Source: Clostridia bacterium (GTDB lineage Bacteria; Bacillota; Clostridia; Monoglobales; Monoglobaceae). From it: a stretch of 33,206 nucleotides of DNA. Both the position numbers and the translations under genes were made by a program. Below are positions 24,595-32,065 of this stretch, piece by piece; the first letter of the stretch is position 1, and every line of letters begins with the position of its first letter. The DNA is taken from NCBI GenBank assembly GCA_017546205.1, contig JAFYXJ010000004.1, positions 1 to 33,206 on the forward strand, written 5' to 3'. Below the pieces are notes generated by a model that ran no database searches, was not told the DNA's origin, and worked only from the letters and a program-made list of their open reading frames with translations.

Positions 24595-25107
24595 ATGGAT
24601 GCTTTAGAATTATTAGAAGAGTTGGAAGACATTATTGACAAAGGTGCGTCTGTTCCTTTTTCCGGCCGTTGTATTCTGGAAAGAGACGAACTGTTGGATG
24701 TTCTGCAGGAACTGAAATTAAAGTTGCCTGAAGACCTGAAACAGGCAAAATGGATTAAGGAAGAGCGTCAGCGCATTCTGCAGGAAGCACAGGCAGAGGC
24801 AGACGAGATTATCAAAACCGTGGAAAAGAAAGCCGTTTCCATGGTAGACGAAAACGAGATTACCAAACAGGCAATTGCACAGGGCAAGCAGATTGTTGAG
24901 CGTGCTATGGCAGAAAAAGCACAGATTGTGGACTCTGCTTACAACTATGCAGACGCTTTGCTGGAAACCGTGGAAAAAGTTCTTCTGGGCAATATGAAAG
25001 AGATGGAGCAGTGTGTAGCCATTGTTCGCAACAACCGCAGTTCTCTCCATGAAGGTTATCAGCAGGAAATGCCAGAAGTTGCTCCTCAAGAAGAAGACGC
25101 TGAATAA
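24595..25107 (+). CDS. helical coiled-coil protein (ATP synthase b/DivIVA-like), unknown role
   Basis: The 170 residues are nearly all predicted helix, with an acidic N-terminus (MDALELLEELEDIIDKG). A long charged coiled-coil region (about 45-110) contains AQAEADEIIKTVEKKA, like the stalk of V- or F-type ATPase subunits, and the tail is acidic. There is no membrane segment or signal peptide. It has AGGAGG upstream and follows coaD by 36 bases. Genes of this type are often found after coaD in Clostridia and annotated loosely as ATPase, from memory; a scaffolding role at the envelope or division site is only a guess. A terminator closes the rsmD-coaD unit after it. Confidence 0.6.
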   Translation: MDALELLEELEDIIDKGASVPFSGRCILERDELLDVLQELKLKLPEDLKQAKWIKEERQRILQEAQAEADEIIKTVEKKAVSMVDENEITKQAIAQGKQIVERAMAEKAQIVDSAYNYADALLETVEKVLLGNMKEMEQCVAIVRNNRSSLHEGYQQEMPEVAPQEEDAE

Positions 25108-25119
25108 GTTGACATACGC

Positions 25120-25153
25120 AAAAATTCCGGTCCGATACGGACCGGAATTTTTT
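25120..25153. terminator. bidirectional terminator
   Basis: The perfect arms AAAATTCCGGTCCG and CGGACCGGAATTTT with a three-base loop are flanked by A and T runs on both sides. They separate the convergent rsmD-coaD and ABC-permease units, and the permease stop codon lies at its edge. Confidence 0.9.
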
Positions 25154-27242
25154 ATTTTTGCAGATATTTTACAAGGTAATCGGGCATTTCTTCCAAAGTC
25201 AGGGCAATGGTTTTGCTTCCGAGAGGCGTGGTGGAGCCCACATCTCTGGAACGGTTAAAGATAAAGTAACTTTCTCCCATAGGAATCTCTTTGCTGGGAG
25301 ACACCATAATCAGTTCCTCAATGAGTCGGCGTGCATCTTCAACGCTAATTTCTGCACAGTCGCTCATGCTGACCTGAAATTCATAAAATTCTCCCGTTTG
25401 CTCTTTGTAAGAATAAATTTCTCCCACGGGAACGCCGTCTTTCTTTTCTTGTTCGCGAATGACCGGTTTTTTACAAATCCAAAGCCCCTTGCTTGCCTGG
25501 GATACGATTTCTTCATAATACCCCCGCTCCTTTAAAAATGCATAGGTATTCTGGAACGCCGGTGTGATAGCAATGTCAAAGGATTCCACGGTATAGGGGT
25601 CGATATATCCTCCTCTTCCCACCACATCAAAGACTTCCAGTTTCTCATTTTCCTCTGCAGAGCAACTGACGGATACCTGCAAGGTCATCATGGCAGAATG
25701 TTTCAGTTCATGATAAGACAAAGATTCCACATCGGCTTTTATCGCTTTTAGAAAATCGCTTGCATCTTGATTCATCACAATCTGGTAACTGAATCCGGGA
25801 ACATAAACGCCTAAGTTTGCAGCGGTTACATTCTCCACATTAAGATTGGAAAAACCGGTCACTTTCCGCTTGTAGTCCTCGTAACGATACATCCGTTCCA
25901 TGGCATCATCATGAACGCTAAACGGGACTCTGTACTGCCGGTGCAATTCTTTTCCGTCCCGAAGCTGATAGGAAATCTGCAACCGTGCATATTGCGGCAA
26001 GTTATCTTCTTGCGTCACCGGAATATCCTGAAGAATTCCCTGATGAATCTCACGGACTACTGAAAGAGAATCATCTTCGTTGGTATAAGGTGTTTCTCTT
26101 CCCCGAATATCATACACCGATGCGGATTCAATATCCGCAAGATCGGGGACACGAGTTTCATATCCAAAGATAGAAGTATATGCGCAAAAGGCAATAAGCA
26201 TACTGCAACAGAGTACAAATCCGCAATAGCCTTTGTAGGATCCAAACACCTTAAAGGTTTTTTGCATCAACATTTCACAAGCAAAATAGGCAATAGCACA
26301 AAATACTGCCGCCGCAAAAAAGACTGCAAACGCACTTAAATTCATCGAGGTCAAGATCCCAAATACTGAAACTGCAACCACGGTGGTCACTGTATATTTG
26401 AGGATGGGACGGAACACGCAGAACGCTGCCACATCACCGGCGGTTTCCACTTTTCGGCATCTGTACAAAAGATATCCCAAACCATACATCAGTACCGCAC
26501 CGGCAAGATAAATCCAGAGAACCGCCGTCTCCTGCATGTTGCCGACACCGAAATTAAGCAACCAACACAGCGGCGTGTATTGCACCAGTTCGTCTGCAAT
26601 AAAATTCTCCCATTGTACAAATCCGTAAAGGAAAATATTGCTGATAAGTACAATGGTCAATGCCAGAAACATAGGGACGACATGGAGTAGAATATTGATG
26701 CCGATATGTGCCGCCGTATTTCCGGTAAGAAATGCCGTAAAAGCAGCCCCCGAGAACATCACAAAAAGGATGGCAAACTGAAAAAACATCCAATAGAACA
26801 CATCCCCTATTGTAATGACGGGGCTATATGAAGTCAAACCCATAATCAGCAGAATCAATCCGTTTGCAAGAACCGGAAGTGCCAGCAAAATCCATCCTGC
26901 AACCACGCCGGAAATAAAGTTTGTCCGCCTTGTTACCGGCAATCCGTGCACAAAGACGCTTTGCTTTCCCGCATGCATATACCGGAAAATCAGTACCGCC
27001 GCAATGGTAGGCACCACCAGTGCCAACAACGTGGGTATAATCCGATAATCGCTAAACAGCATCATGGAGGTAATATCTTCCCAACGGGAAAACCGAGTTG
27101 TCAATCGTTCTATATCCTGTACTAAAAACAAAAACGGAACCGAGAAAAACAAGATTACAAAATAGAGAACACTCCCCCAACGGAACCGCTTCAGGGCATT
27201 TTTACAGATGCCCCAGTTAAACAATGATGTGCGTGAAGTCAT
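25152..27242 (-). CDS. ABC transporter permease with large soluble C-terminal domain
   Basis: This 696-residue ABC-2-type membrane protein starts at ATG 27242 (GGGAGG eight bases upstream; the in-frame ATG at 27263 lies before that site). There are many hydrophobic segments within the first 370 residues or so, for example YFVILFFSVPFLFLV and LLALPVLANGLILLI. A soluble region of about 320 residues follows. It resembles the permeases paired with YtrA-type GntR regulators and BcrA-like ATPases in Firmicutes (from memory, a DUF6449-type tail). It overlaps the ATPase gene by 26 bases. The substrate is unknown; related systems respond to cell-wall antibiotics or acetoin, but nothing here shows which applies. 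Confidence 0.8.
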   Translation of the reverse strand: MTSRTSLFNWGICKNALKRFRWGSVLYFVILFFSVPFLFLVQDIERLTTRFSRWEDITSMMLFSDYRIIPTLLALVVPTIAAVLIFRYMHAGKQSVFVHGLPVTRRTNFISGVVAGWILLALPVLANGLILLIMGLTSYSPVITIGDVFYWMFFQFAILFVMFSGAAFTAFLTGNTAAHIGINILLHVVPMFLALTIVLISNIFLYGFVQWENFIADELVQYTPLCWLLNFGVGNMQETAVLWIYLAGAVLMYGLGYLLYRCRKVETAGDVAAFCVFRPILKYTVTTVVAVSVFGILTSMNLSAFAVFFAAAVFCAIAYFACEMLMQKTFKVFGSYKGYCGFVLCCSMLIAFCAYTSIFGYETRVPDLADIESASVYDIRGRETPYTNEDDSLSVVREIHQGILQDIPVTQEDNLPQYARLQISYQLRDGKELHRQYRVPFSVHDDAMERMYRYEDYKRKVTGFSNLNVENVTAANLGVYVPGFSYQIVMNQDASDFLKAIKADVESLSYHELKHSAMMTLQVSVSCSAEENEKLEVFDVVGRGGYIDPYTVESFDIAITPAFQNTYAFLKERGYYEEIVSQASKGLWICKKPVIREQEKKDGVPVGEIYSYKEQTGEFYEFQVSMSDCAEISVEDARRLIEELIMVSPSKEIPMGESYFIFNRSRDVGSTTPLGSKTIALTLEEMPDYLVKYLQK

Positions 27243-28116
27243 AACCCAAACCTCCCAACTCATAGATAAATACTTCTTCCAAGGTCAGGCTCACCTGGTC
27301 AAAGATGATAGGCTGATATGCCTGAATATCCCGGGTAATGGTCTTTGTATCCCCTTTGATGATAGCAGTATACACAGACCCTGTCTTGGTGATATGGAGA
27401 ATATGTAACATAGCCTCCAATTCTTTGGGGAAATCCTCGTGAAACGCCACCTGAATCTTCTGAATGTTTCCTTTCAGGTCATCCAGCGGTTTTTCCATTA
27501 CCATCTGTCCTTTGTGGATGATTCCCACATAATCACAAATATCCTCCAGTTCCCGCAGATTGTGGGATGATACCAGAACGGTCATTTGCCGTTCCGCTAC
27601 GTCGGAAATGATAATGTTCATAATCTGTTTCCGCATCACCGGATCCAGACCATCCAGCGGTTCATCCAGAATCAGCACCTCCGGCATGCAGGAAAGCACC
27701 AGACGGAAGGCAACCTGTTTCTTCATGCCCTTGGATAATCTGCGGATTTGCCGTTTCTCCTCTATATTCAGGATTTTTCCCAGAGCATCATACCGTTCTT
27801 CATTGAAATCAGGATACAAACTGCGATAGAAGTTCGCCATCTCCCCCGCTGTGAATCCAGGGTAGAAATACCATTCATCATGAATGCAAAGTACCTTTTT
27901 CCTCAGTTCCGCATTTTCCCAGACCGGTTGCCCGTCAATTTTCACTGTTCCGGCATCTTGTTTCAGAATCCCCATCAAATGGTTGATGATGGTTGTTTTT
28001 CCGGCACCATTTGGACCTACCAGTCCATAGATACTGCCCTTGGGTACTGTCATACAAAAATTGTTAAGGGCACAAAAGGTATCAAAGTTTTTTACCACAT
28101 CTCGTACTTGAATCAT
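27217..28116 (-). CDS. ABC transporter ATP-binding protein
   Basis: The 299 residues are a single nucleotide-binding domain plus a C-terminal regulatory tail. Visible motifs are Walker A GPNGAGKTT (34-42), the signature LSKGMKKQVAF, Walker B VLILDEPLDGLD and the switch histidine in SSHNLRELE. The signature LSKGM rather than LSGGQ is common in BcrA/YtrB-like proteins. The start overlaps the GntR gene by four bases, and the end overlaps the permease gene. It provides ATP hydrolysis for the export system of the next gene. Confidence 0.92.
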   Translation of the reverse strand: MIQVRDVVKNFDTFCALNNFCMTVPKGSIYGLVGPNGAGKTTIINHLMGILKQDAGTVKIDGQPVWENAELRKKVLCIHDEWYFYPGFTAGEMANFYRSLYPDFNEERYDALGKILNIEEKRQIRRLSKGMKKQVAFRLVLSCMPEVLILDEPLDGLDPVMRKQIMNIIISDVAERQMTVLVSSHNLRELEDICDYVGIIHKGQMVMEKPLDDLKGNIQKIQVAFHEDFPKELEAMLHILHITKTGSVYTAIIKGDTKTITRDIQAYQPIIFDQVSLTLEEVFIYELGGLGYDFTHIIV

Positions 28117-28490
28117 TTTTCCGTCACTCCTTCCTCAAAAATCCGTTGAATCACATTATCGACTGTTTTTTTCTCTTCACCATAAAACGCCAGTTCCCGC
28201 ACGGTCTGTTCCAGCACATGGTAGAGAGCGGACAGGGTTTTGGAATCTGCATCAGGCACCGATGCAACAAAATTTCCTTTCCCTCGAATGGAATAGATTA
28301 CTCCATCTCCCTCCAGCGTCCGATAGGCACGCTGTACCGTGTTGGGATTCACCGTCAGACTTACCGCCAAATCCCTGACTGAAGGTAGTTGTTCATCTTT
28401 GGAAAGGGCACCGCACATAATCAGTTCCTTGATTCCTTGAACAATCTGTTCATTCAGCGGTTTATCGCTTTTATAATCCAGTTTTATCAT
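28113..28490 (-). CDS. GntR-family regulator, YtrA type
   Basis: The 125 residues hold one GntR winged helix (about 10-75). It includes PLNEQIVQGIKELI, LPSVRDLAVSLTVNPNTVQRAY and GVIYSIRGKGNFV. Only a short helical tail follows, which is the layout of YtrA-type regulators that control linked ABC exporters. ATG 28490 is chosen for the AGAGGTG site; the upstream extension to 28547 runs into the promoter and operator. It heads the regulator-ATPase-permease operon and probably represses it by binding the palindrome at 28509-28535. Confidence 0.9.
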   Translation of the reverse strand: MIKLDYKSDKPLNEQIVQGIKELIMCGALSKDEQLPSVRDLAVSLTVNPNTVQRAYRTLEGDGVIYSIRGKGNFVASVPDADSKTLSALYHVLEQTVRELAFYGEEKKTVDNVIQRIFEEGVTEK

Positions 28491-28508
28491 GGTATCACCT
28501 CTTGGACA

Positions 28509-28535
28509 AACTGTACTATCTGTATTAATACAGTT
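28509..28535. promoter_or_regulatory. palindromic operator for the GntR regulator
   Basis: A perfect 14-bp palindrome CTGTATTAATACAG (28520-28533) lies immediately downstream of the -10 box. A wider inverted repeat AACTGTA (28509-28515) and TACAGTT (28529-28535) overlaps it. The position at the transcription start is typical of an autorepressor site. Confidence 0.65.
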
Positions 28536-28537
28536 AG

Positions 28538-28566
28538 AGTATAGCATGCTATTTTAGGTTTGTCAA
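28538..28566 (-). promoter_or_regulatory. promoter of the GntR-ABC operon
   Basis: A minus-strand TTGACA (28561-28566), a 17-base spacer and TATACT (28538-28543) give near-consensus boxes, with the operator directly downstream. Confidence 0.8.
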
Positions 28567-28587
28567 CACTTTTCCTTTTTCTTTACA

Positions 28588-28632
28588 CAAAAATATGCAC
28601 CTACAAAAGCATCTGGCTTTTGGGGTGCATAT
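28588..28632 (-). terminator. terminator of the paaK-ACT operon
   Basis: On the minus strand the arms ATATGCACC and GGTGCATAT enclose an inner paired stretch (AAAAGC, GCTTTT) and are followed by Ts. It lies 22 bases after the ACT-gene stop. Confidence 0.8.
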
Positions 28633-28654
28633 CATGAATGCTAGTCCATCATCC

Positions 28655-29086
28655 TTAAAGTTTGTTGATATCTTCCTCTGTAATCAAGTGAAATCCTGCG
28701 TCAGCAAGTATGGATTCTGCAGTTTCATTGTTTTCGACTCTTAAAACAACATAGGCATGTTTTTCTGTGCGTGCCATAAATGCATAGAGATATTCCACAT
28801 TAATGTCTGCTTTATCCAATACATCCAGCGCTGCTGTAAGTTTACCTGGTTCATCCCCGATTTTCACGCCTACAACATCCACTACTTTGATGAGATAACC
28901 GTGTTCTGCAAGCACTTTTTCAGCCATCTCCTCGTCATTAACAATCAGACGAAGAATACCGAATTCCTCTGTTTCTGCAATGGAAAGCGCTCTGATATTT
29001 ACAGCATTCCGGGCGAGAATATCTGTGACTGAAACGATTGTACCTTTTCTGTTCTGAACAAAAACTGTTAATTGTTTAATAGCCAT
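28655..29086 (-). CDS. tandem ACT-domain protein
   Basis: The 143 residues are two ACT domains (about 1-68 and 70-143). The first begins KQLTVFVQNRKGTIVSVTDIL and the second VVGVKIGDEPGKLTAALDVL. Each has the Gly-centred loop (RKGTI, EPGKL) that binds small ligands, usually amino acids. Such proteins are commonly paired with phenylacetate-CoA ligase in anaerobes and probably sense aromatic amino acids or aryl acids. It lies 16 bases after paaK in the same T-box-controlled unit. It has no catalytic domain, so it is likely a regulator of the ligase or of flux; this is inference. Confidence 0.85.
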   Translation of the reverse strand: MAIKQLTVFVQNRKGTIVSVTDILARNAVNIRALSIAETEEFGILRLIVNDEEMAEKVLAEHGYLIKVVDVVGVKIGDEPGKLTAALDVLDKADINVEYLYAFMARTEKHAYVVLRVENNETAESILADAGFHLITEEDINKL

Positions 29087-29102
29087 TTTAAAATCCCCTT
29101 CC

Positions 29103-30410
29103 TTAAACTAACTTTCGCTTATCGATAACACGGACTGCTTTACCCTCGCTTCGCACGATGCTCTTAGGTGCAACAAGATGAATCGTTGGATTGATCCCGA
29201 GCATTGTCTTCATTGCATTGGCCAAAGATTTTTCCATCTGGAGCACATCGCTCACCTTGTCTGTAAACTGTTCAGGCGACATTTCTACATTAACTTCAAA
29301 GGTATCCGTGTTGTTTGCTCTGTCCACAACAATCTGATAGTTTGGCAAGTAACCTTCGTTCAAGAGAACAGTTTCAATCTGGCTCGGGAAAACATTGACT
29401 CCTCTGATAATGAGCATATCGTCTGTTCTACCCATGGGTTTCGCCATTTTGATAAGCGTTCTGCCACAAGAACATTGTTTTCTTGAAAGAACACAAATAT
29501 CTCTTGTTCTGTATCTGAGAAGCGGGAATGCTTCCTTATCAAGAGAAGTAAATACCAGCTCACCCTTCTCCCCTTCCGGAAGAACTTCTCCGGTCTCAGG
29601 ATCAATAATCTCTGCAAGAAAATGGTCCTCATTGATGTGCATACCTGTCTGTTCGCTGCATTCAAAAGCAACTCCGGGACCGCTTGTTTCCGTAAGACCA
29701 TAGATATCATAAGCCTTAATCCCAAGCGTTTCTTCTATATTCTGACGCATTTCTTCTGTCCAAGGCTCTGCGCCAAAGATACCGGCTTTCAGCGGAATGT
29801 CTTCCGGTTTGTACCCCTGTTCTTTTAAGGTTTCGCCGATATATGCCGCATAGGAAGGTGTACAGCAAAGAATTTTCGCGCTAAGGTCGGTCATAAACTG
29901 AATCTGCCGTTCGGTATTGCCTGAAGACATAGGGAGAGTAAGACATCCGACCTTGTGAGAACCCCCATTAAGTCCGGCTCCTCCCGTAAAAAGTCCATAT
30001 CCGTAAGCAACCTGACATACATCTTTATTGGTTCCGCCTGCAGCAACAATTGCACGAGCACAGCAATCTTCCCAAAGATCAATATCTTTCTGTGTGTAAA
30101 AAGCAACAACGCGTCTACCCGTTGTTCCCGAGGTAGATTGAATCCGCACACATTCCTCCAAAGGCTTCGCAAGCAACCCATAGGGGTAGGCATCTCTTAA
30201 ATCTGCCTTGGTAAGAAACGGGAGTTTATACAAATCTTCAATCCCTTTGATATCCTCCGGCTTAACCCCTTTTTCATCCATGAGATTTTTGTAATATGGC
30301 ACGTTTTCGTAAACATGCTTCACCTGTTTCACCAATTTTTCTGATTGGAGTTGTTTCATAGACTCAACAGACATGGTTTCAATTTCTTTCTGATAGTAGT
30401 TCTGCGCCAT
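29103..30410 (-). CDS. paaK: phenylacetate-CoA ligase (aryl-acid CoA ligase)
   Basis: This AMP-forming enzyme activates phenylacetate, and in anaerobes often indoleacetate or hydroxyphenylacetate, to the CoA thioester. The 435 residues show the ATP-binding loop QSTSGTTGRRVVAF, YGLTETSGPG, the YRTRDI region and a C-terminal domain with GRTDDMLIIRGVNVFPSQIE. The start is ATG 30410 with GAAAGGGTG upstream; an upstream reading from 30449 adds 13 unrelated residues. It follows a T-box with a Phe-type specifier and precedes a tandem ACT gene. In gut and rumen anaerobes such ligases work with indolepyruvate oxidoreductase, but no ior genes are in this window. Confidence 0.93.
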   Translation of the reverse strand: MAQNYYQKEIETMSVESMKQLQSEKLVKQVKHVYENVPYYKNLMDEKGVKPEDIKGIEDLYKLPFLTKADLRDAYPYGLLAKPLEECVRIQSTSGTTGRRVVAFYTQKDIDLWEDCCARAIVAAGGTNKDVCQVAYGYGLFTGGAGLNGGSHKVGCLTLPMSSGNTERQIQFMTDLSAKILCCTPSYAAYIGETLKEQGYKPEDIPLKAGIFGAEPWTEEMRQNIEETLGIKAYDIYGLTETSGPGVAFECSEQTGMHINEDHFLAEIIDPETGEVLPEGEKGELVFTSLDKEAFPLLRYRTRDICVLSRKQCSCGRTLIKMAKPMGRTDDMLIIRGVNVFPSQIETVLLNEGYLPNYQIVVDRANNTDTFEVNVEMSPEQFTDKVSDVLQMEKSLANAMKTMLGINPTIHLVAPKSIVRSEGKAVRVIDKRKLV

Positions 30411-30472
30411 TTTCTTCACCCTTTCCAAAATACTTAAAAATTTGCACAAACAGGGTCGCAGTGCAAAGAAAT

Positions 30473-30512
30473 AAAAAAGTCCTCTGCAATCCTGTTCAAG
30501 GATACAGAGGAC
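30473..30512 (-). terminator. T-box terminator
   Basis: On the minus strand the arms GTCCTCTGTATCCT and AGGATTGCAGAGGAC (with a mismatch or bulge) are followed by TTTTTT. It is the terminator half of the T-box switch before paaK. Confidence 0.85.
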
Positions 30513-30757
30513 GAAAATATCATTTCCGTGGTACCACCTCAGTTCGCCGCTATCTCACGGTAGCGACCTTGTCAGGTACAAACATACCTTTGTTCTGTGA
30601 CGGGAACACCCGTTGCCTCCTACTTAAGATTTCTCTTGTTCAGTGCACTGCTAACAGAAGGAATTCGAGAAGGACGTCCCCATTGCCTCGCACCTACCGG
30701 CAACTCTCTCCAGGATAGTTCCAACCTACTGGTTTCTGCTCATCGCATTTACATGTA
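30473..30757 (-). promoter_or_regulatory. T-box riboswitch, Phe-type specifier
   Basis: The minus-strand leader contains the T-box motif TGGTACCACG (30536 to 30527) within AGGTGGTACCACGG, a stem III-like hairpin (CGCTA, TAGCG) just before it, and the terminator just after it. Upstream is a long stem I with AGTA on its 5' side and a lower helix AGCAGAA/TTCTGTT. Directly inside that helix the 3' side reads GAATTCC, so the specifier is most likely UUC (30663 to 30661), which codes for Phe. Uncharged tRNA-Phe would stabilise the antiterminator and allow paaK-ACT transcription. The T-box call is firm; the specifier depends on alignment by eye. Confidence 0.88.
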
Positions 30758-30762
30758 TTGAT

Positions 30763-30791
30763 ATTTTACCACATGAAAACAATAAAGTCAA
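30763..30791 (-). promoter_or_regulatory. promoter of the T-box/paaK unit
   Basis: A minus-strand TTGACT (30786-30791) and TAAAAT (30763-30768) are separated by 17 bases. It directly precedes the T-box leader. Confidence 0.7.
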
Positions 30792-30840
30792 TAGTTTTTG
30801 AAAAATTCCATTGTATCACATATCAAATCAGAATATAAAA

Positions 30841-31149
30841 TTACTTGAAACTTATAATCTTATTTCCTTTATATTTTAAAGTTCCTTTTTCTCTTAGTTT
30901 ATAATTCCCATACGAGAATTCTGAGACATGAAACGAAAGCTTTTTATCTTTTATTTTGAAAACAACAACACAACTTCTCGGTTTCCAACTTTCAGGATAC
31001 TTAGAAACAACATTTGGTATATATTTGTCAACAACTTCTGCTTCAACTGTTTTTGCGGATGAAAATTTATTTTGAATCAGCTTCCATATAATTAAAAACC
31101 AACATAATAAGGATACACCAATCAATATATAATGAATTACGTCCGACAT
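30841..31149 (-). CDS. small membrane-anchored protein (DUF2500-like)
   Basis: The 102 residues have one N-terminal membrane segment (about 6-24, ILIGVSLLCWFLIIWKLI). A soluble beta-rich part follows, with TVEAEVVDKYIPN, SCVVVFKI, LSFHVSEFSYGNY and GTLKYKGNKIISF. The pattern of a valine-rich strand, a conserved VSEFSYG and a final GTLKYKGNKI strand recalls DUF2500/DUF7489-type proteins. The start is ATG 31149 with AAAGGAG upstream. AT-rich composition matches the accessory right end. Function is unknown, probably at the cell envelope. Confidence 0.6.
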   Translation of the reverse strand: MSDVIHYILIGVSLLCWFLIIWKLIQNKFSSAKTVEAEVVDKYIPNVVSKYPESWKPRSCVVVFKIKDKKLSFHVSEFSYGNYKLREKGTLKYKGNKIISFK

Positions 31150-31223
31150 TGTTTTCTCTCCTTTCGACAACATTCAACATATCCATATTGCGATGCATAA
31201 GGTTTAGATGCAAACTTTTCAAA

Positions 31224-31273
31224 GGCTCCCTTGTGTAAAGGGAGCTGTCAGCGTAGCTGACTGAGGGATTGTT
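31224..31273 (+). repeat. two-hairpin repeat, left copy
   Basis: Two adjacent hairpins lie here: GCTCCCTT/AAGGGAGC with a five-base loop (31225-31245), then GTCAGC/GCTGAC with a three-base loop (31247-31261), followed by TGAGGGATTGT. The stop codon and last codons of the DUF559 gene lie inside the second hairpin. Elements like this are, from memory, frequent in clostridial genomes. Confidence 0.7.
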
Positions 31274-31616
31274 TAACTGCATTATCTATATACATACAAA
31301 CTCCCTCAAAGTTCTTCAAAACATCAAGATTAGATATTCTAACAACCTTTATTCCATATTGTTCTAAATATTCTGTTCTCTTTTCGTCATTTACAAGACC
31401 TTCATCTTCGTAGTGTTGCGAACCATCTAACTCAATAACAAGATTCGCCTTTGCACAATAGAAGTCTGCTATATATTTCCCTAACACCTTTTGCCTTGTA
31501 AACTTTGCAGAATAACTTCTTAAGAAATCATACCAAAGATGTCTTTCCTCTTTAGTCATATTTTTTCTAAGTTCCTTTGCAAATGGAACTATTTTGCTAT
31601 TATGTTTTCTATCCAT
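31248..31616 (-). CDS. DUF559 endonuclease-like protein
   Basis: The 122 residues match DUF559, a small domain of the PD-(D/E)XK/Vsr-like nuclease fold. The N-terminal half has AKELRKNMTKEERHLWYDFL and FTRQKVLGKYIADFYC. The likely active site is IADFYCAKANLVIELDGSQH, with the Asp of IADF, the Glu of IELDGSQH and the final His. A YGIKVVRISN strand follows. The last residues (KQSLSQLR) are encoded by the flanking repeat. The gene is bracketed by inverted copies of a two-hairpin element, which suggests linkage between the nuclease and the repeat. The biological role of DUF559 proteins is not settled; mobility, repair and restriction are all possible. Confidence 0.85.
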   Translation of the reverse strand: MDRKHNSKIVPFAKELRKNMTKEERHLWYDFLRSYSAKFTRQKVLGKYIADFYCAKANLVIELDGSQHYEDEGLVNDEKRTEYLEQYGIKVVRISNLDVLKNFEGVCMYIDNAVKQSLSQLR

Positions 31617-31620
31617 TTAC

Positions 31621-31671
31621 AACCCCTCCGAGTTTGCTTCGCAAACCCACCTCCCCTTACACAGGGGAGGC
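31621..31671 (-). repeat. two-hairpin repeat, right copy (inverted)
   Basis: Here GTTTGC/GCAAAC with a three-base loop (31632-31646) is next to CCTCCCCT/AGGGGAGG with a five-base loop (31650-31670), preceded by AACCCCTCCGA. Read on the minus strand, the order and loop sizes equal the left copy: a GC-rich hairpin with loop GTGTA, a short hairpin, then GGAGGGGTTGT. Arm sequences have changed while pairing is kept. Confidence 0.65.
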
Positions 31672-32065
31672 TTTTTATTTTCGCCAAAATTCGACAATCT
31701 TATATGATTTTGTCAAGTCAGGAATAAAAAAAATTTTTCAAACCACCCTGACATCATGATTCCATTATATAATAAGTAATGATATCACAAATGGTCTAAA
31801 GAATCAATATTAGGGGTCAAATTAGATAACGCATCCATGCTTTTTTGCTCTTTTGAACAAATTCGGTATCTTTTTCATTGTTATTCTCACACCACCTTTT
31901 CTTTAAAGTACCATTTAATTTCTATGCGTCTATCATCATAAACATAGATTGTTCTGATAAAACATTTAAGCACTTAGCACTTCTCATTCCTTCCGCCATA
32001 AATACATGGGTAAGAGGCTCAACCCTCAAAAATTACATGCTCTGAAAAACAAACAAGAACTAAAC
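31672..32065. other. AT-rich gap with recombinase remnant
   Basis: No intact gene was found. The gap holds the remnant at 31887-31973. Just downstream of it on the minus strand is a short stretch in another frame that reads like a C-terminal end (SNLTPNIDSLDHL, stop near 31784). The rest is AT-rich with no recognised signal. Confidence 0.5.
31887..31973 (-). pseudogene. remnant of a serine recombinase C-terminus
   Basis: A minus-strand fragment of 28 codons reads FIRTIYVYDDRRIEIKWYFK in its centre and ends in a stop. This resembles the conserved end of large serine recombinases, which often finish with a (I/V)YVYDDxR(I/V)EIxW-like strand pair. A stop lies a few codons upstream and no catalytic domain is present, so it would be a decayed fragment of an integrated element. 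The similarity is judged from memory. Confidence 0.4.

Larger units (their letters stand above)
31224..31671. mobile_element. candidate DUF559 element with inverted hairpin ends
   Basis: A roughly 450-bp unit consists of the DUF559 gene between inverted copies of a diverged two-hairpin repeat. It could be a small mobile or formerly mobile unit, or a REP/MITE-like repeat that recruits its nuclease. No clear target-site duplication was found next to the ends. This is inference from layout only. Confidence 0.35.
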
